NCBI GenBank assembly: GCA_965219005.1 | Contig: CBDCMS010000004.1 | Location: 3,720,001-3,784,000, forward strand | Reading direction: 5' to 3' | Length of the DNA: 64,000 nucleotides | From: CAUZIZ01 sp965219005 | Lineage (GTDB): Bacteria; Acidobacteriota; UBA6911; RPQK01; JAJDTT01 | Part shown: positions 1 through 9,084 of the stretch, one piece after another | How the letters are laid out: each line of letters begins with the position of its first letter | How positions within the stretch are numbered: position 1 is the first letter of the stretch | Made by a program: the position numbers and the translations under genes | The notes under the pieces: generated by a model | The model's database searches: none | Told to the model about the DNA's origin: nothing | The model's input: only the letters and a program-made list of their open reading frames with translations

Positions 1-40
1 TCCTGGTAGGGAGTCAGGCATGGACAAACGACATATTCAC

Positions 41-466
41 CTAGCGGTTGACGCGACTCATGAGCATCTTAGCTTTTCTAGACAGCGCCTTAAAGATACT
101 TTCGGTAATCTGAGCGTGGTCGGCAAGAACGTCGTAAAAATCTCCTTTGTCAATCCTCAATAGTCTGCTTTCACGTGACGCCGTAGCCGTCATCTCACGG
201 GGCTCATCATCGAATAACGCCCAACTTCCGATGACCTCATTCCTTTCAACGCTGGTAATTACTCGGCCGCTTCTCTTCAAACAAACCTCGCCATCCAACA
301 CCAAATAAAGAGAATCGGGAAACTCGCCCTCCTCGTAGATGGTCTCGCCCTTGGAAAACTCGACCTCGTCGGAAATCTGCGCAAGGTGGCTTAAGTCCTC
401 CGTCGTAGTTTGCCTGAAAATATCGATGTCCCGCAGAAAGATGACCTTCTCTATTACTGTAATCAT
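41..466 (-). CDS. Cyclic-nucleotide-binding-fold (CRP-like sensor) protein
   Basis: A 141-residue protein that is almost entirely one cNMP-binding beta-roll (about residues 10-130), with the motif DSLYLVLDGEV near residue 50 and EPREMTATASRESRLL near 90. It has no helix-turn-helix. The phosphate-binding cassette is altered: the usual GE(L/A) before the arginine is GSWAL here, so real cAMP binding is doubtful. It starts 14 nt after the stop of the transporter/HEAT-repeat gene and is surely in that operon. Transporters of the Npt/ATP-ADP translocase type are sometimes fused to HEAT and cNMP domains, so this looks like the third module encoded separately. It probably acts as a regulatory domain for that membrane protein (inference). 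Confidence 0.8.
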   Translation of the reverse strand: MITVIEKVIFLRDIDIFRQTTTEDLSHLAQISDEVEFSKGETIYEEGEFPDSLYLVLDGEVCLKRSGRVITSVERNEVIGSWALFDDEPREMTATASRESRLLRIDKGDFYDVLADHAQITESIFKALSRKAKMLMSRVNR

Positions 467-480
467 AGGTCGAAAAGAGT

Positions 481-2220
481 TTACAATGATGCGCCTTTAG
501 GCTCTTCAACATCTTCGTCATCTAATCTTGCGAGCGCATACGCCGCTGTCTCGCGCACGACACTATCCTGATCATCAAGACTTGTTTGAACAAACGACTT
601 GTAGCTTCCATCGCGTTCTTCTGCGATGAGGAATAGCGCGCAAGCTTTTAACCAATTAGTATCTCCCGTCAGCAAGATCTCAAGAGACTTTCGCTCGGAT
701 TCAGGATCGTACGGTGAACGCCGTTCCGCAAGATCGAAGCCCAAGGGGTACGACTCTACAAGCGGGATAATAAGCCTCTTGAATCTAGAGTCGAGATAGT
801 TATCCAGGAATTCTATCGCATTTGCGCGAAGCTCAGCCTTGTCACTCCGAACTCCCTTATAAGCGTTATCCATATCTTTCGCCGAATACTTCACGCCGAG
901 CAGATCAAAAATTCGCTCCAGATTGTTTTCCAGTTGTTCCTCCAAAGCTCGGCACAAAAGATAGCGTGCGTTCGCTGGCCTCTTGAGGGTTGTGTCCTCC
1001 CTGCCTTCAGCCCTCCTAAGACTTGGCGCATCGCTCCAAGACAGGTGAAGCAACTGCTCGTTGTATGCCCTGGTCTCCGAAATCAGACTCTCATTAATAA
1101 TTTCTCTGTCAAACCTCAGGCGAGGCCGCTGCTTCTTCAGCACCTTGAGCGCACGAATTACTTCGTTCCGAACGGCGAGGTTAGCATGCCCAAGGTTCCT
1201 TGAAAGCCAATTCAAGGCTTCTTGCGTTCCAATCAGGGCTATCACCTTCGGAATGGCGGTACAGATCAACTCAGAGCTGCCGGGCGAATCGAGAACATCC
1301 CCAAGTTTTTCAAGGATAGCGTTACCGTATTCCGCAAGAGCCCTCCGAGCATGCGAGCGAAGCTGTTTCTCGCTCAAGAAATCTACCAATCGCTCAACAA
1401 AAATCGGCGACTGAGTCTTGCCTGCGCTGCAAATCGCCGCAGCAGCCACCGGAAAAGTCGAGTTTCCGTTAAGCAACCGCTGCAATAGCGGGTAGAGCTC
1501 CGATTCATTCACGATACCGATGACTTCCGCGGTATTCATCCTGATAAAAGCCTGTGTCTCTTTGTCGCCAATCCCTCGTCCGTCAAGACCCTCAACTGCA
1601 TTCGTGATCAACTTCCGCAAGGCTTTCGACGAGGTAAGTGTTGTGTTAGCCTCGTAAGCTCGTGCAGCGCATTTGAGCGCTGCTGCTCGAACGAGAACAT
1701 TTTCATGTTCTAAGTATTCTTGAAGTAATTCTGGCTCACGCTCCGAAAAAACCAATTCATAAAGGATGGCTTCTTCACGCACGCCGCGATGCGGGTGCGA
1801 AGCAAGCTCTCGCACCGTCATCAAGAAGCCTTCGACTCTTTGACGACGCAGAAAGGCCACACATCTCGCGACGATTTCTCCTGAATCGTGCTCCAGCAAT
1901 CGAGTTATATAGGGGATGATCCGTTCGTCTCGCGTCTCTTTAAGAGCGTCCAGGATAAAACAAATCTGCCTTTCGTTCCTGGCCGTTTCTAGCGTCTTCA
2001 GTAGACTCCGCACAACCACTGGGTCTTGGACCCTCAGGGGCTCTTTATCAAAATCGAACGCACGTTTTTCGATAGCGGAACGGAAGCTATTCACATACGT
2101 CTTCTTGACCCCCGCAATCAAAAACAGCCAGATGCCTATAAGCGCAATCACAAGGAAACTGATTTGCTGCGTGCCTACTCCAAGGACACCTGTCAACAGA
2201 ATCAGAGAAAGTCCCCCTAG
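481..2220 (-). pseudogene. 3' part of Npt-type transporter/HEAT-repeat gene, cut by an IS
   Basis: This is the downstream half of a gene whose first half lies at 3791-4934. It encodes the last membrane helix (FLVIALIGIWLFLIAGV) followed by about 500 residues of HEAT/Armadillo-like helical repeats, such as RDERIIPYITRLLEHDSGE and DSVVRETAAYALARLDDED near the end. A 571-aa frame could start at a TTG at 2196, but no ribosome site supports it. Joining the two halves at a single CTAG reads through in frame as LATGLGGLSLILLTGVLG, giving 959 aa. HEAT repeats usually bind protein partners. The half is probably untranslated unless a promoter in the IS reads into it. Confidence 0.85.
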
Positions 2221-3790
2221 CAGCCTGTCGGACTTTCGAGGTCACACCGAACGGGCATCATTAGTGTATGGCGAATCGATTTAGAACAGTAGATCGAGAG
2301 ACTCCTTATCTGTTTCCTCCTTCGGTGCAGGAATGGCTGCCGGAGACGCATCTGGCTCGCTTCGTGGTGGAGGTGGTGAGCAAGCTGGAGTTGAGGAAGT
2401 TGGAGGATTCCTACACGAAACGGGGATCGGAAGGATACCATCCGGCGGTGATGCTGGCGTTGTTGTTTTACGGGTATGCGACGGGGGTGTTTTCGAGTCG
2501 GAAGTTGGAGCAAGCCACCTACGATTCGGTGGCGTTTCGCTACCTCGCCGGCAACACGCATCCGGATCACGACACCATAGCCCATTTCCGAAAGCGGTTT
2601 TTGGAAGAGCTGAAGCCGCTGTTTGTGGAGATCTTGCTGCTGGCCCAGGCGATGGGATTTCTGAAGTTGGGCCGAGTGAGTTTGGATGGCACGAAGGTCA
2701 AAGCCAATGCCTCCAAGCACAGTGCGTTGAGCTGGGGGCACATCCAGAAACTGGAAGCGCGGCTGCGAGAAGAAGTGGACGAGTTGATGCAGCTGGCCGA
2801 GGAAGCGGATGGACGAGAAGAAACGGAAGGGATGGACATCCCGGCCGAGCTGGCGCGGCGGGAAGCACGGTTGAAAGCGATCGATCAAGCGAAGCAGAAG
2901 CTGGTCGAGCGGGCGGCCGAGCGGCAGGCGGCCGAGCACGCCGAATATGAAGGGAAGGTGGCCAAGCGGCAAGCCCAGAGGAAAAGGGGAAACAAACCGA
3001 AGGGTCGCGAACCCAAACCGCCCCGAGGAGGAATCCGAGACCAGGATCAGATCAATCTGACGGATGAAGATTCTCGGATCATGCCGGTCTCGGGCGGGGG
3101 ATTTGAGCAATGCTACAACGCTCAGGCCCTGGTGGATAACGACAGTCTGTTGATTGTGGCCGTTCATGTCACGCCAAACGCCAATGACAAGAAAGAACTG
3201 AAACCGGCCCTGGCGGCGCTGCACGCATTGCCGGAGTCGTTGGGTCGGCCCCAGGAGCTGCTGGCCGACAACGGCTACTTCAGTGGTGCCAACGTGGAGC
3301 TTTGTAGCGAGCATGCGGTCCTTCCCTATATTGCGGTCGAGCGGGAAGCCCACCACTTGCCGCCGAACGAACGCTGGAAAGAACCGGAGCCACCCGGGGA
3401 AGACGCCGATGCGGTGGAGCAGATGAGATACCGGTTGAAGACCCCGGCGGGTCGAGCCATCTACGGGCAACGCAAAGCTGTCCCCGAGCCCGTCTTTGGG
3501 ATCATCAAATCGGTGATGGGCTTTGCGCAGTTCTCTCTCCGAGGAGCGGAGGCGGCAGACGGGGAGTGGACTCTGGCCAGCATCGCCTGGAATCTGAAAA
3601 GAATGTACAACCTCGCCTGCCGCCAGCCGAAGCTGGCCCGTGCCACCCTCTGAAGAGGTGGGCCAGGTCGTTTCAGCGGCCAAATCACCGCCGCAGATCA
3701 GACGATTCATCGATTTCGTGCTTGGTCGTGCAAGACTTTGGATCAAACGTCAAATTTCAGAAGTGCCTGTGAGTCAAGTCCGACAGGCTG
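2221..3790 (+). mobile_element. Complete IS1182-like insertion sequence, 1570 bp
   Basis: The element is bounded by perfect 15-bp terminal inverted repeats, CAGCCTGTCGGACTT at 2221-2235 and its complement at 3776-3790. It is flanked by CTAG on both sides (2217-2220 and 3791-3794), read as a 4-bp target duplication or a palindromic target. It carries one transposase gene. The intact repeats, intact transposase and undecayed host frame on both sides suggest a recent insertion. A decayed piece of a relative lies at 12767-12855. Confidence 0.92.
2268..3653 (+). CDS. IS1182-family DDE transposase
   Basis: A 461-aa transposase filling the IS at 2221-3790. The N-terminal region (DRETPYLFPPSVQEWLP, then HPDHDTIAHFRKRF near residue 100) is typical of the IS1182/IS5-like group. 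The catalytic core shows a D in SLDGTKVKANASKH (about 145), a D in LLADNGYFSGANVEL (about 330) and a late E in PEPVFGIIKSVMG (about 410), consistent with a DDE triad. A charged, probably coiled insertion (about 160-250) separates the first two. The gene looks intact. The start ATG is 33 nt inside the left inverted repeat. Confidence 0.93.
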   Translation: MANRFRTVDRETPYLFPPSVQEWLPETHLARFVVEVVSKLELRKLEDSYTKRGSEGYHPAVMLALLFYGYATGVFSSRKLEQATYDSVAFRYLAGNTHPDHDTIAHFRKRFLEELKPLFVEILLLAQAMGFLKLGRVSLDGTKVKANASKHSALSWGHIQKLEARLREEVDELMQLAEEADGREETEGMDIPAELARREARLKAIDQAKQKLVERAAERQAAEHAEYEGKVAKRQAQRKRGNKPKGREPKPPRGGIRDQDQINLTDEDSRIMPVSGGGFEQCYNAQALVDNDSLLIVAVHVTPNANDKKELKPALAALHALPESLGRPQELLADNGYFSGANVELCSEHAVLPYIAVEREAHHLPPNERWKEPEPPGEDADAVEQMRYRLKTPAGRAIYGQRKAVPEPVFGIIKSVMGFAQFSLRGAEAADGEWTLASIAWNLKRMYNLACRQPKLARATL

Positions 3791-4934
3791 CTAGGCCCGT
3801 CGCCAGACTGTCGACGAAAACGTCGATAAAAGCCTTTCCTTGTTTCTTGACCGAGGGTGGGATCGGAATGGACAGAAGCTCAACACCAGCCTTGTTGATC
3901 GACTGTTTGAAGCTCCCGTCGCCGACTTTAGCGAGCGTTGCCGCCCATAACGCTGGTGTTATCAAAAGGATGCAGGAGCCAAACAGAATGCCAATTGGGA
4001 GAAACAGCAGAGACGCACCAGCACCAAACGATTTGAGTACCCGTCCGGTCAGAAAGAATTGAATGGCAAGAGACCCAATGCTCAAAGTCGAAAGCCAAAA
4101 TCCGAAAAATGCAGTCAGAGCATCTTCATTCTGAATCGTTTCTGCAGCTATTGCGCTATACTGATAGTCGATGAGATTGGCCACGATAACACTGATCCCA
4201 ACGACGCCTGACGTATATTTCAAGTGGCGCGAACTCTTCACTATCTGAAATGTGCTGAGCCTAGCGCCTCTGTTTTGAACAGGTTTTTCTCGTGCCCTCT
4301 CTCGGTGCCGCTGAACATCTTCGCGGTGCCGGTTTTGAATCACGAAAAGAATGATCATGCAGACGACGAGAAAACTGGCACATACAAGCAGCAAATTGTT
4401 GGTCCCAGTAAGCGGTGCTAGAAAATTAGTCAAATATCCGCCAGTAATACTCCCGGCAATCGATGCGGCGCCCAAGATGCTGAACAAACGTCGGGCCTGC
4501 CGTGCATCAAAAACCTCGTTCGCAAGTAGCCAGAACTGCGAAACGGTCACAACACCCCAAATTGCTCCTACAACATAGAAAACATAAACGAGCGGGCTAT
4601 TACTTATCTTGTTGCTTGAAAGGAAAAACCAAAATGCCAGAAATCCTGCGATACTGACTACGAGAGTACTTGAAATGACTTGAGTCAAACGAGCCTTTGC
4701 GGAGAAACCGGAATAAAAATGGATAAACATTGCCGCAGCTAGTGCAACAGCAATGAAAGCATAGGGGAGCTGGGAAACCCCAAAAGTTGAGATAAAAAGA
4801 GAATTTCGGACTGGCTTGATGATCATCAAAGTCGAGATCGTCAGAAAAATGTAGGCAGACAACAAGAAGGTCATTACGCCTTCCCCTCGACGAAGATCAA
4901 ATAGTTTGGCAAGCGGCTGCTTCATAGCCAACAC
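3791..4934 (-). pseudogene. 5' part of Npt-type (ATP/ADP-translocase-like) MFS transporter gene
   Basis: Encodes about 381 residues with roughly ten hydrophobic helices, beginning MKQPLAKLFDLRRGEGVMTF and containing FLTISTLMIIKPVRNSLF, a signature of the Npt1/Npt2-like MFS branch (nucleotide translocase relatives found in many bacteria as NTP/NDP-translocase-like MFS proteins). The frame runs five aberrant codons into the IS and stops at 3774. The rest of the gene is at 481-2220. Substrate is unknown: nucleotide transport is known only for obligate intracellular members, so it should not be assumed. The start at 4934 (MLAMKQP) could equally be the second Met at 4925. Confidence 0.85.
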
Positions 4935-5856
4935 AAGTAGAATCCACCCTAAACTCGACTGATACAGTCTTGAACCAGGTTGGGTTCCTTCGAGATCTAT
5001 TGAGGCTTTTCCATCTCTATAGTTTGAATGTAAAAGCCGCTGTCTCCATGAAGGTACTCCTCGGAAAACTCCAAAAGTTGCTCAAGCTTGAAAGTCACGA
5101 TCGTTCTACGAAACGGTTATATTCCAAGTCCAGCCGGGCTTTAAGAGTGAACTGCCCGTCCTCATCCAAGTGTTCTTGTCTCCTGCCCCAGTTTTTCCTT
5201 CAGAGCAGAACCAAAATCTCTTGATGTCTGCTCGCCCTTTCTCCAATGTGTACCATCGCCGCCCACTCTCTCCATCGACTCCAAGCCAAGGGCAGGGGCC
5301 GTGTCAATGCTTGGCATCCAGAATAGGCAAGAGCGTGCTTGGGAGATCCTCCATTCATCCGAACTGGAATAAAGGCCGCCCGCAGCCAAAATAGCCTCGA
5401 GCGTCTTCTGAGGATGGGCGGATTCGGCAACCGGAGCGTCTCCAATGCGGTTACATTTCGTTATCAGTTCCGATCGTCTCCCATTCTACGCTCAAAGGTG
5501 ATATCTGTTCCGGGTCTCCATCGACGTTGGCGCGGAGGGAGATATCCTTCTTAGCTTTCAATCCTCTATCTGTACAGACAGCCAGATCGGGACGGCACCC
5601 CCAATCGGCAAAGCCCAGCCACTGCGCCCTCTGTGCAAATCCACGACAGAGCTCAAGAAGAGCCCCACCCTCCCTGTCCTCACCGAGGACTTATCTCGTT
5701 GCAGATCCCTTGGCCAACAAGCCCATAAGCACCTGTCGCCAGCCAGACGAGACGTTGCAGATCAAACTCCCTGCACCATCCATCAAAATCGCAGCTTTGA
5801 ACCTGGACATTTTTCCTGAAATAATCAAGCCTTTTCTAAGCAGGCGGGAGACTGAC
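4935..5856. other. Intergenic stretch upstream of pepD
   Basis: No complete gene is convincing here. The left part holds a frame-broken minus-strand coding remnant (4997-5190). The 5527-5856 part is open in the pepD frame but its translation is Pro/Ser/Arg-rich and unlike the family, so it is treated as 5' untranslated sequence. The transporter promoter (leftward) and the pepD promoter (rightward) must both lie here. Confidence 0.5.
4997..5190 (-). pseudogene. Frame-broken C-terminal fragment of an unknown protein
   Basis: Two minus-strand pieces in different frames join sensibly: LDEDGQFTLKARLDLEYN then, after a one-base shift near 5100, VTFKLEQLLEFSEEYL and the end IQTIEMEKPQ with a stop at 4997-4999. 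Amphipathic, acidic composition looks protein-like and unlike the random frames nearby. It may be the end of a small gene that once preceded the transporter gene. Its family was not recognised and the call is weak. Confidence 0.3.
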
Positions 5857-7311
5857 ATGACTTTTGTGTCGACGTTGGAGCCCCAGGAGCTCTGGAAGCA
5901 CTTTGACAACATCCTGACCATCCCCCGCGGATCGAAGAACGAAGAAGCCGCGGCCCAGTACGTCATATCTGTGGCCAAGCGAAACGATCTCTCCTTCAAG
6001 CGGGATCCGACCGGGAACCTGGTCGTAGCCAAACCCGCACACTCGGGAAGCGATTCCGCGGGCGTCACCATACTTCAATCACATCTGGATATGGTGAACG
6101 AAAAGAACGCCGACGTGGAACATGACTTCACCAAGGATCCCATCCGTCCTCGCAAAGATGGAGACTATCTGTATGCCACAGGGACGACCCTGGGCTCGGA
6201 CAACGGGATAGGAGTGGCCTCTTCGCTCACGGTCATGGAGAGTCGATCCATCCAGCATGGTCCCATGGAGTTCCTCTTTACCGTAGACGAAGAGACTGGA
6301 CTGACCGGGGCCGCCGGCCTCCAGCCCGATTTCTTGAAGGGCCGGCGTCTGCTGAATCTGGACAGCGAAGAGGAAGGAGCCGTTTACATTGGATGCGCCG
6401 GAGGAGCAGGGACAAACCTGAAACTCCCTCTGAGCTACACCAGGCCCGTGGCTAAATCGTTGCGCCTGGAAGTTCAGCTAGCTGGTCTGCGGGGAGGACA
6501 CTCAGGTGCAGAGATCCACCTCCAGAGAGGCAACGCCATCAAGCTTCTGGTGCGGATACTCAACGACGCACGGAAGCAATGTGCTTTTCAACTGGGCGGC
6601 TTCCGGGGAGGCAACATGCACAATGCCATCCCCCGAGAGGCTTTTGCTCAGGTTCGTATCGGACCAGAGAAGAGGGGGCTCTTTGAGGAAGTCCTCGGAA
6701 ACCAGTTGGCAACGACCCAGGAAGAGTTCCGATCCGTCGACCCCGACATGCGTCTCTCATTGAAGGATCTCGCCCCCAACGAGCAGGTTTTCGATAGAGG
6801 GACCTCGACTAAAGTGCTGCACCTTCTCAATGCACTGCCCCATGGAGTCATCTCCATGAGCTACGACATTCCGGAGCTGGTGGAGACCAGCTCTAATCTA
6901 GCCACCGCCAGGGTCGAGAATGATTACCTGAAAATTCACAGCAGCAACCGAAGCTCGGTCGCCTCAGCTTTAGCCGCGATCCAATCCCGGGTGGCGGCGA
7001 TCGGCGAACTTTCCGGCGCGGAAGTTGAAGAACTGGAGGGATATCCTGGCTGGAAGCCAAACCTGGATTCCCGGCTCCTGAAGACTGTGGAAGAGGTCCA
7101 CACGCGCCTCCTGGGGAAAAAACCGGAGGCCAAGGCAATCCACGCCGGCCTGGAATGCGGAATCATCGGCGAGCACTACGCCGGTATGGACATGGTTTCA
7201 ATCGGGCCCCTGATCGAGTTCCCCCACTCGCCCGACGAACGCGTCCAGATCAGCTCGGTGGGCTCCTTCTACGGGCTCTTGACTGCAATTCTTGAAGAAG
7301 TGAACACTTGA
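5857..7311 (+). CDS. pepD: Aminoacyl-histidine dipeptidase (peptidase family M20C)
   Basis: A 484-aa cytosolic zinc peptidase (E. coli PepD is 485 aa) that hydrolyses Xaa-His dipeptides such as carnosine. Visible motifs: SHLDMV (metal His and Asp, about residue 75), GSDNGIGVA (bridging Asp, about 115), DEETGLTGAAGL (catalytic Glu, about 145), then a lid domain beginning near GLRGGHSGAEIH. The C-terminal metal His may be in EFPHSPDERVQ. The ATG at 5857 has GGGAG about 7 nt upstream and matches the family's N-terminus. The frame is open for 110 codons further upstream but that part is not protein-like. Convergent with the aminotransferase gene across a repeat tract. Confidence 0.93.
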   Translation: MTFVSTLEPQELWKHFDNILTIPRGSKNEEAAAQYVISVAKRNDLSFKRDPTGNLVVAKPAHSGSDSAGVTILQSHLDMVNEKNADVEHDFTKDPIRPRKDGDYLYATGTTLGSDNGIGVASSLTVMESRSIQHGPMEFLFTVDEETGLTGAAGLQPDFLKGRRLLNLDSEEEGAVYIGCAGGAGTNLKLPLSYTRPVAKSLRLEVQLAGLRGGHSGAEIHLQRGNAIKLLVRILNDARKQCAFQLGGFRGGNMHNAIPREAFAQVRIGPEKRGLFEEVLGNQLATTQEEFRSVDPDMRLSLKDLAPNEQVFDRGTSTKVLHLLNALPHGVISMSYDIPELVETSSNLATARVENDYLKIHSSNRSSVASALAAIQSRVAAIGELSGAEVEELEGYPGWKPNLDSRLLKTVEEVHTRLLGKKPEAKAIHAGLECGIIGEHYAGMDMVSIGPLIEFPHSPDERVQISSVGSFYGLLTAILEEVNT

Positions 7312-7340
7312 AGAAGTGAACAGTCTTGAGGAAGTGAACA

Positions 7341-7388
7341 GTAGTGAAGTAGTGAAGTAGTGAAGTAGTGAGGTAGTGAGGTAGTGAA
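7341..7388 (+). repeat. Six tandem 8-bp units, GTAGTGAA/G
   Basis: Directly after pepD: GTAGTGAA three times, GTAGTGAG twice, GTAGTGAA once, without gaps. Related GTGAACAGT words flank it on both sides (7312-7340 and 7384-7412). The complementary unit recurs in tandem at 7562-7601, so the two tracts could pair as a long hairpin between the convergent genes. Confidence 0.9.
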
Positions 7389-7561
7389 CAGTGGACAGTG
7401 GGCAGTGAACAGAAGGCAGTCAGTAAAACTGGTGAGAACGGAGAGGTCAGTATAATCTGCAATCGGTCATGAACAGTCTATTGAGGATTCGTCGTTAGTC
7501 CACTGAGAATCCATCACCGTTGATCATCGAGATACTGTTCACTGTTTACTTTCACTGCTCA

Positions 7562-7601
7562 CTCCACCACTCCACCACTCCACTACTCGACTACTCCACT
7601 A
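7562..7601 (-). repeat. Five tandem 8-bp units, inverted relative to 7341-7388
   Basis: Reads CTCCACCA twice, CTCCACTA, CTCGACTA, CTCCACTA on the plus strand, the complement of TAGTGGAG-type units. The stop codon of the aminotransferase (7583-7585) and its last ten codons lie inside or next to this tract. Confidence 0.85.
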
Positions 7602-8938
7602 CTACTCAACAGGGCCCCCTCCCGACGCATCGCGTTGACAGACTGGTCAAAGGCTTCGATGGTGAAGTCTATGTCTGCCTCAGTATGGGCGGCGGTTGGA
7701 CGCCAGCTCCATCCTCCCTGGACGTCGACACCCTCGTTGAGAAGGGCCTTCCGGAAATGACTCATCACCTTGACATCGTTTGCTTCCTGCAGCTGGTCGT
7801 GAGGCGTGACACAGATCCCGTCCTGGTCCAACTCTTCTTCCAACCCGAACGCGACAAACAGGTTGGAGCAGACATTGTAGGCAAATCCGCCGTCGCCCCG
7901 GCTCAGAACATCGTTGATTCCCAGTTTGAGGCGCTCGGTAAGAGCATCGACGCGATCGTTGATCGGTTGCTTGGCGATGATCCCGAGTGCAGTGGTGCCG
8001 GCGCTGGCAGAGAGGGGGTTAGCATTGAAAGTACCCGGATGGGCCACCCGCCGGGTCGTGTCCCATTCAGGATCCTCGCGGTGCTGAATCATGTCCAGGA
8101 TGTCGGCTCTCCCGACGACCGCCCCCCCAGGTAGCCCTCCCGCCATGATCTTGGCATGGGTGCTCATGTCCGGAGTGACGTTGTAGTGGAGCTGAGCCCC
8201 ACCCCGTGAAACTCGAAAACCGGTGATCACCTCGTCAAAGATGAGAATCACCCCGTGACGCCGAGTCAGTTCGCACAGCTCTCGCAAGAAGCTCGGGCTA
8301 AGTGGAAACATACTGCCAAGAGCGCCGGTGGGCTCAAGAATCAACGCAGCGATATCTGGATCCTTTTCCAGAATACTTTCTACCTGCGCAATTTCTGGCT
8401 TGATAACCATCACAGATTCCGCCGCGCCAGCCGGAACGCCGGGGGCAGCCTGAGTCTCGTCAACAACGGCATAGTCATTCCAGCCGTGGAAGTGACGTTC
8501 GAACTTCACAAGTTTGTCGCGGCCCGTGAAAGCCCGTGCCAGGCGAAAGGCCATGAGGGTCGCCTCGGTTCCGGAGGAAACAAACCGGACCCTTTCGGCG
8601 CAGGGGACCAACCCCATGATGGCTTCGGCCCAACGGATCTCCAGCTCGGTACTCCCGCCCAGATGAGTCCCGTTCTCCATCTGCTTTTTCACGGCGTCAA
8701 CGATGGCGGGATAGCTGTGCCCCAGAATCACGGCCCCATGTCCCACCACATAGTCCACATATCGGTTCCCATCAATATCCCACTTGTAGGCTCCCTCCGC
8801 TCGAGCCATGTAGACCGGAAAAGGGGTGATCCATCGAGAATCGTGGGTGACGCCGTCCGGAAAAGACTGCTGGCCTGCTTCGGCCAATCGGGCCGATCCG
8901 GCTCGGCCTTGGGTAAAGCGTTCATCGATCGTCAACAT
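7583..8938 (-). CDS. Class III aminotransferase, glutamate-1-semialdehyde-aminomutase-like
   Basis: A 451-aa PLP enzyme of the HemL-like fold-type-I group. Visible: SSGTEATLMAFRLAR (cofactor phosphate site, about 125), HFHGWNDY (about 148), IFDEVITGFRV (PLP-nitrogen Asp, about 233), and the Schiff-base Lys in THAKIMAGGLPGGAVVG (about 265). The extended N-terminus and poor fit to true HemL suggest another substrate rather than tetrapyrrole synthesis. The extreme C-terminus (ALLSSSGVVE) is encoded by the 8-bp repeat tract, so the natural end may have been replaced. No operon partner on this strand. Confidence 0.88.
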   Translation of the reverse strand: MLTIDERFTQGRAGSARLAEAGQQSFPDGVTHDSRWITPFPVYMARAEGAYKWDIDGNRYVDYVVGHGAVILGHSYPAIVDAVKKQMENGTHLGGSTELEIRWAEAIMGLVPCAERVRFVSSGTEATLMAFRLARAFTGRDKLVKFERHFHGWNDYAVVDETQAAPGVPAGAAESVMVIKPEIAQVESILEKDPDIAALILEPTGALGSMFPLSPSFLRELCELTRRHGVILIFDEVITGFRVSRGGAQLHYNVTPDMSTHAKIMAGGLPGGAVVGRADILDMIQHREDPEWDTTRRVAHPGTFNANPLSASAGTTALGIIAKQPINDRVDALTERLKLGINDVLSRGDGGFAYNVCSNLFVAFGLEEELDQDGICVTPHDQLQEANDVKVMSHFRKALLNEGVDVQGGWSWRPTAAHTEADIDFTIEAFDQSVNAMRREGALLSSSGVVE

Positions 8939-9084
8939 GTCTCAACTCCATGAATTGGAAAGGGGTCTATGCCTGGTTTCAAATTGTCACCATAATAGGC
9001 CGGCGGCCAGCCTAGTTCAATCGCGACCGAGTACCCTCGGTCTTGTCTCGGGGTTACAGTAGAAGAAAGGGAAGGGCTACTACG

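Noticed and set aside
2217..3746. 509-codon minus-strand frame across the IS
   Set aside because: It is the antisense shadow of the transposase gene, rich in Arg/Pro/Gln with no domain, and runs through the terminal repeat.
5527..5856. 110-codon N-terminal extension of pepD
   Set aside because: Low-complexity Pro/Ser/Arg composition, no match to the family start; ATG 5857 has a ribosome site and gives standard length.
7312..7610. CRISPR array in the short tandem repeats
   Set aside because: Eight-bp units without spacers; no cas genes anywhere in the window.
7583..8938. True hemL (glutamate-1-semialdehyde aminomutase)
   Set aside because: N-terminus, active-site surroundings and isolated position differ; only the fold family is supported.
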